Source: Cyclina sinensis
Lineage: Eukaryota > Mollusca > Bivalvia > Venerida > Veneridae
Assembly (NCBI GenBank): GCA_012932295.1
Contig: JAAONU010000019.1
Location: 29,020,913 to 29,084,912 of the forward strand
Direction of reading: 5' to 3'
DNA: 64,000 nucleotides
In this document: positions 59,396 to 64,000 of the stretch, one piece after another
How the letters are laid out: each line of letters starts with the position of its first letter
Position numbering within the stretch: the first letter of the stretch is position 1
Position numbers and translations under genes: made by a program
The notes under the pieces: generated by a model
What the model was told of the DNA's origin: nothing
The model's input: only the letters and a program-made list of their open reading frames with translations
The model's database searches: none

Positions 59396-61315
59396 GAAAC
59401 TAGATATGTGTCAATAGGACACAGATGCCCCCACTCAACCTAGCTACTCATATAGCTATCAATATGGCCACAAGAAAGTCATACACGCTGAATCATTAAT
59501 AAGATTGGTTTAACAAAATGACAACTATAACAAACCTGCTGTGGTGTGAAGACTCAAAGTCCAACACTGTGACCAATGGATAAATATCATCCTTCACAAT
59601 TCTGTATGCATAGCAGGACATTCTTTGAGTTTAACAAACATTCCTGTAAAGTTTCTTGACTATAGGTGCAGTGCTTTTGCAGGTACAGGCCACACAAGTT
59701 GAAAATTAGTATTTTTGACTAAGTAAGGGGCCATAACTCTAACAGTTCCAAATAAATCTATACAGAAAACCCCAGGTGCACAACTTCACATGCTGATCAA
59801 CATTCCTGTAAAGTTTCTTGACTCTAGCTCCAGCGCTTTTGGAGCTACAGGCGACAAAACTTTTTGGGACAGACAGACGGACAAGAGCAAATCTCAATGC
59901 CCCCCTCCCTCCCCTGTGTAGTTTCAATGAAATCCTCAAGTGGTTTTGGAGATGGAGCATGGACAAGATTTTAATTTAGAAGTTAGAGAAAAAAATGACT
60001 AAGTGCCCATAACTCTGCCAAAAATAATCTGAGCAGAAACTCCTGAAGATAAGCACAAAAAGGCTTGGTGACAAACATTCCTGTGAAGTTTCAATGAAAT
60101 CCTCCAAGCGGTTTTGGAGATGAAGTGTGGACAAGATTTTAATATAGAAGTTATAGTAAACTAGAAATGTGTCCATAGGACACAGAGGCCACCACTCAAC
60201 CTAGCTACTCGTATAGCTAGCAATATGGCCACGAGATAGTCATACATGCTGAATCATTAATAAGATTGGTTTAACAAATTGACAACTATAAGAAACCTGC
60301 TGTGGTGTGAAGACTCAAAATACTGTCTCCAACACTGTGACCAATGGATGAATATTATCCTTCACAATTCTGTATGCATAGTTGGACATTCTTGGAGTTT
60401 GCAGATGGTAAACAGGTGTTTTCATGTCTAATTTGTACTAAGTTTCTAAGTTATATATTCTGTAAGTCAGGCTGTTTATAAAATGTCCATTGTCATCTAA
60501 ATAGCAAACAATTTTAAGCAATTGTTGGAACAAAATTTCACCATTTCCATACTTAAATGTTGAATTCTGCTTAAGCTGGTGCTAACGGGCATGGACGGTA
60601 ACTTGCATTTTCCATTACTGTCCATGAACATGCTCAATCAAACTGAGTCTGCAATTTGGCCATTGGAACAGTGTTAAACTCACTAAAAAGAAGGAAATTG
60701 TTTTAGGTATCAAACTGTAGGGCAACAATGCTGTGGCCTGAGAAGTAGGTTGACAGGCAGGATAATCTGGGTTGTAGAATATTATTTTGTATGTAGACAA
60801 GGTCAAGTGTAGAACCACCCCTGTGAGTTGGGAGCTGCACACACTGGGAAAAGTTATTTAATTTCTGTGACAGTCTTGTATAATTTGTAGAATTAAAAGC
60901 TAAGTTGAAATCTCCAAGCAGTACATCTGGAGAAGTTTTGTCTGCAATATGTGTTAGATCATTAATAAAGTCTGTTATGTTCGAGTATGGAGATCTATAG
61001 AGAAGACAGAATGACCTTGGACAGAGCTCTGATGAGATGGTAACTGACACTTGTTCCATATAAGGTTGATGAGGCGACACAAGTTGAAAATGACTATTTT
61101 TGACTAAGTAAGGGGCCATAACTCTAACAGTTCCAAATAAATCTATACAGGAAAGCCCAGGTGCACAACTTCACATGCTGATCAACATTCCTGTAAAGTT
61201 TCTTGATTCTAGCTCCTCCAGTGCTTTTGGAGCTACAGGCAACAAAACTTTTTGGGATGGAAGGACGGACACACAAGGGTAAATCTAAATGTCCCCACAC
61301 AGAGTGGGGGCATAA
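59396..61315. mobile_element. Pearl-like elements, ATGCCCCC type, interrupted
   Basis: Two starts (59396 and 60162: AACTAGAAATGTGTCC, ATAGGACACAGATG). Core with CATTCCTGTAAAGTTTCTTG and TTTTGGAGCTACAGGC. Tail GACAGACGGACAAGAGC at 59871; final end GTCCCCACACAGAGTGGGG then GCATAAAAA at 61315. The second copy is split by the insertion at 60400-61077: CTTGGAGTTT before and ACACAAGTTGAAAATGAC after are contiguous in the first copy's unit. Confidence 0.7.
60703..61077 (-). pseudogene. Endonuclease (EEP/APE-type) domain fragment of a transposable element
   Basis: Minus-strand frame with FCLLYRSPYSNITDF, SPDVLLGDFNLAFNS, PTHRGGSTLDLVYIQ and LSTYFSGHSIVALQF before a stop at 60703. This is the C-terminal half of an exonuclease-endonuclease-phosphatase fold: the GDFN strand, the S/T-L-D-x-V strand and the final S-D-H motif. 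Here the catalytic Asp of that motif is Gly (SGHS), so it is inactive. Such domains occur in non-LTR retrotransposons (nicking the target DNA) and at the C-terminus of Helentron Rep-helicase proteins. Given the many Helentron-like elements here either source is possible. The block lies in an insertion (60400-61077) that splits a pearl-like unit. Confidence 0.6.
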
Positions 61316-62688
61316 AAATGACTAAGTGCCAATAACTCTGCCAAAAAAAATCCAAGCGGAATCTCCTGAAAATATGCACAACTAGGCTTGGTGACAAACA
61401 CTCCTGTTAAGTTTCAATGAAATCCCTCAAGAGGTTTTGGAGATGAAGCAAGGACAAGATTCTACTGGACAGACGGACGGACAGACAGATGGATGGACAA
61501 TGCGATTACTATATCAGGGCTCTCGCTAGGGTCAAAATTTTGGGAGAAGTGATTTCTCCCTAAGGCAAGATTTGGGAGAAGTCAGAAGACTTCTGGGAGA
61601 AGTTAGTACTGGCAATGTCAGTTCCATTTGTGAATGACTATGACAGACAGCAAATATGTGGAGTGATTTTTATTCAACTTACTGTTAAAAGCTAATGTAT
61701 CTGTAGCATCAAAATTCAGTAACTTTTTTTTACAGAAAGTCTGGGATGTGTTTCAAGTTTCAACAGAATTACAAAATTACAAACAATTTTAAGATGTAAA
61801 TTATGTTATTCATTATAGCTGTTGCTTTCAAAAATAACTACAACAGAAATATTCAAGTCTTAGAGAAAAGGAAACTTTTTTGATGAAAAACAGGTACTTA
61901 TAATCAAATCTTGACCACTTATCTTTATCAATCAATTGAATGTTGTAAGTTTGCCATACAAAGAGTCGCCAAGACACTGTTTTCTATAAATACTAAAATA
62001 CGACGGGGTCGCGGAAATATATGACAAACGGAATTTATCCGAGATTTGCACTTGCTGCTTCATGTTTAATGAACTAAATATTTGCTGGAATCAGTTTCCT
62101 TCTATTTGTTAAGTTTGTCTTAAATCTATTTGGCCTTTTCTTATAAATAAATCCGAGAATTAAAACAAAAATACCAAACAGTATTTTTGCACTTTTCATA
62201 CACTGTTTAAAAGGTTAGAATAACATTGGTAAAGCATTTCGCCTTTAAAATTAAGAATTCAATTAATTACTAAGACATTGTTTGCTTGACTTTTAAGGTT
62301 TGTAGAGTCTGTTGTACACAACAGTTTTCTACTTGGTGTACATCCCCAGTCGAATTATTGACCCAATTCAACACCTGTTGATGGCTAAATGTGTTTAAAA
62401 TTGTGTATCGAGTGTCAACACACAGGATGAAATCAATGAAACTAGTGAAATGCGCTCTGATTGGTCAATGCTTTGAAGGTAGTATGTATTGATCGCTGTT
62501 TTCGAGTATGAGCTCCGCCCATAACCGGAGCTGAGCAAGTTATTGACGTCGGCAGATTATATATTTTTTCGAAGTTGATATCGCTTTGATGCTTCATAAA
62601 GGCGAAGTCAGGGAGTTTTGGGCGACGATTTCGCCCATTTCGCCCCCTCGCGAGGGCCTTGTATATACCTCCCTTCGGGGGCATAAAA
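61316..62688. mobile_element. Pearl-like right end, GGGGGCATAAAA type, interrupted
   Basis: One or two core units (GGCTTGGTGACAAACACTCC), tail GACAGACGGACGGACAGACAG at 61470-61490 and GCGATTACTATAT, then the element below, then ACCTCCCTTCGGGGGCATAA at 62667-62686. Confidence 0.65.
61515..62661. mobile_element. Probable hAT-like element, 1.15 kb
   Basis: CAGGGCTCTCGC at the left and GCGAGGGCCTTG at the right are imperfect inverted ends. The flanks TACTATAT and TTGTATAT match 6 of 8 if the boundary is shifted by three bases. Contains palindromic GGGAGAAGT/ACTTCTCCC blocks near the left end and GGCGACGATTTCGCCC near the right. Minus-strand open frame 62442-62684 crosses the end and shows no domain. 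Confidence 0.5.
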
Positions 62689-62954
62689 ACTGTTTAAAGT
62701 GGTTTTACAGAAGAAAATTGTTTTTTCATCCTATATAACTATATATAAGTCCCAGGGCTGGGCCAATACAGACACTATGATTTGGACCAACTTGGTAGAC
62801 TATAGTCCACTAGACAATGCTACACACCAAATATCAAAACTCTAAGCCTTAAGGTTTATGAGTTATCAGCTACATGTTTTGCTTGACACCAACAATGACT
62901 CAGTGACCATGCTGAATACATCATTAGAACTTTTTACAGTGTGAGTCAAATTAC

Positions 62955-63022
62955 CATATCAAGGGTAACATCACCATTTTTCACCTCCAAAGCCTTTCTT
63001 CTTTTCTTTTTCTGCAAGATTT
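62955..63022 (-). CDS. Upstream basic exon, Death-domain gene or its upstream repeat
   Basis: Minus strand: acceptor CCTTCTTTTCAG, 68 nt in phase 1/0, donor GTAATT. Encodes ILQKKKRRKALEVKNGDV and then TLDM after a split first codon; other frames contain stops. It parallels the exon at 38325-38386 in phase and in its KKKRRK cluster. Its phase-0 end is compatible with direct splicing to the HIRAN-like exon at 40327 across a 22.6-kb intron. By analogy it should be preceded by another HIRAN-like exon beyond base 64000. Confidence 0.6.
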
Positions 63023-63231
63023 CTGAAAAGAAGGAAATTTTCACATGACTAAGTTACTCCACAAGTGTTAGTAGTGGTTTCCTTTGAATTAAGTTGGTGA
63101 CAAACATGTTCACCTTTTCAATGCCATTTAAATGTGACTTTATAATCTTTAAAACAAATATTTAGGTAGTTTTGTATTACTGAATAACTATACCAGTGTT
63201 CAATTAAAAACCACCAAAATTTATATAAGCT

Positions 63232-64000
63232 AGAGATGTCAGAATGACATGTATGTCTCCCACTCTGAAAGTTTGAAGTTGCAGGCTGTGTGTCAAATGT
63301 TAGTCAAGTTATTGAGTGGAAAGTTTTCAAATTCAAGATGACCTTGATCTTTGACTTACTGACCTAAACAACAGTAGAAGTTGAAGGCTCTTGGATAAAT
63401 GATACTAAAGTTATCAAATTAAAGGTTAATATGACCTTGAACTTTGACCTACCAACCCCAAAAACAATGGGGTCTTCTACTCAATTAGGGCAACCATCCT
63501 GTTAAATTCGAAAACTGTCGGTCAAATAGTCCTCAGGTTACTGAGCAGAAACCATTTTCAAATTCAAGCTGACCAAGACCTTGACCTTCCAACCTTAGAA
63601 AAAAACAAGAAATTGGTAGAACTGATGGATGCTCCCCGAATAAATGCCAATTCCAAAAGGGCTATTGTTTAATATGTACTTTTTTTAAATTATGAAAAAT
63701 AAGAAAGGGCAATAACTCCTAAATCATGCAAAATAGAGTAACGGTTCTTGCATGCTGCACTTCTCCTCATAGAGATCTATCTACCAATAAAGTTTCATGT
63801 TAATATCTCTTATACTTTGTGAGAAATGCCCAGGACAAAAAATAAGTATGAGAAATTTCAAAGGGCAATAACTCAAAAATTAATAAAGCAAGAGTTATGG
63901 TTCTTGTGCATTGCTCTGCTCCTTAATGAAATCTAACTACCTATGAAGTTTGGTCTTGATATCTCTCATAGTTTTTGTGTTATGCACCGGACAAAATTAT
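63232..64000. repeat. Left parts of two pearl-like elements, cut by the window edge
   Basis: 63232: AGAGATGTCAGAATGACATG then TGTCTCCCACTC, with GACCTTGAACTTTGACC units. 63604: ACAAGAAATTGGTAGAACTG then GATGCTCCCCGAATAAA, with GGGCAATAACTCAAAAATTA units continuing past 64000. 63023-63231 is AT-rich intron with nothing recognised. Confidence 0.6.

Overview
This is a eukaryotic window: spliced coding exons with GT/AG boundaries, long introns, and about three quarters repetitive DNA. The repeats (tandem cores carrying GACCTTGACCTTTGACC, tails of GGAC/GACGGAC units, fixed end blocks such as AGGGCCATGATGGCCCT) look like a bivalve mollusc genome. Their layout matches the 'pearl' elements described in oysters (end block, tandem core of about 130-165 bp, ACGG microsatellite, other end block), which have been linked to non-autonomous Helentron-like elements. 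The species cannot be read from the sequence; 'bivalve' is inferred from repeat style.

The only substantial host gene lies on the minus strand and spans most of the window. Thirteen exons were assembled by eye from 63022 down to 13731, and all splice phases agree: a basic exon (62955-63022), a HIRAN-like exon (39967-40327), a second basic exon (38325-38386), small phase 0/0 exons (33339-33422, 31731-31781, 27805-27873, 24864-24938), four near-identical 75-nt exons (24076-24150, 22393-22467, 20711-20785, 19029-19103), a 34-nt exon (14884-14917) and a last exon encoding a Death domain (13731-14101). From the HIRAN-like exon to the stop this gives about 468 residues: a HIRAN-like domain, a lysine-rich linker grown by exon duplication, and a C-terminal Death domain. 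The 5' end is beyond base 64000. Part of a second minus-strand gene is seen as its terminal exon (5251-5419).

Layout. 1-4136: a duplicated unique segment, one copy carrying a 2.3-kb pearl-like element with a Tc1-like remnant inside. 4200-13680: a run of pearl-like elements with the second gene's exon(s) between them. 13700-15000: the 3' end of the Death-domain gene. 16241-18085: a 5'-truncated tyrosine-recombinase element. 18128-24838: four tandem 1.68-kb units, each holding one small mobile element and one coding exon. 24900-43140: pearl-like elements alternating with small exons, and a composite element at 28019-31357. 43140-62690: almost only nested repeats, including two hAT-type non-autonomous elements with perfect 8-bp target duplications, a probable third hAT-like element, and an endonuclease-domain fragment. 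62690-64000: the upstream basic exon, then repeats to the edge.

The gene and the repeats interact: the intronic elements with a recognisable tail all lie in one orientation, and a small element carrying the ends of the recombinase element sits inside the unit that multiplied the 25-residue exon. Everything here was read by eye. No alignment, HMM or splice program was run, so exon calls rest on splice-site form, reading-frame openness and phase consistency.
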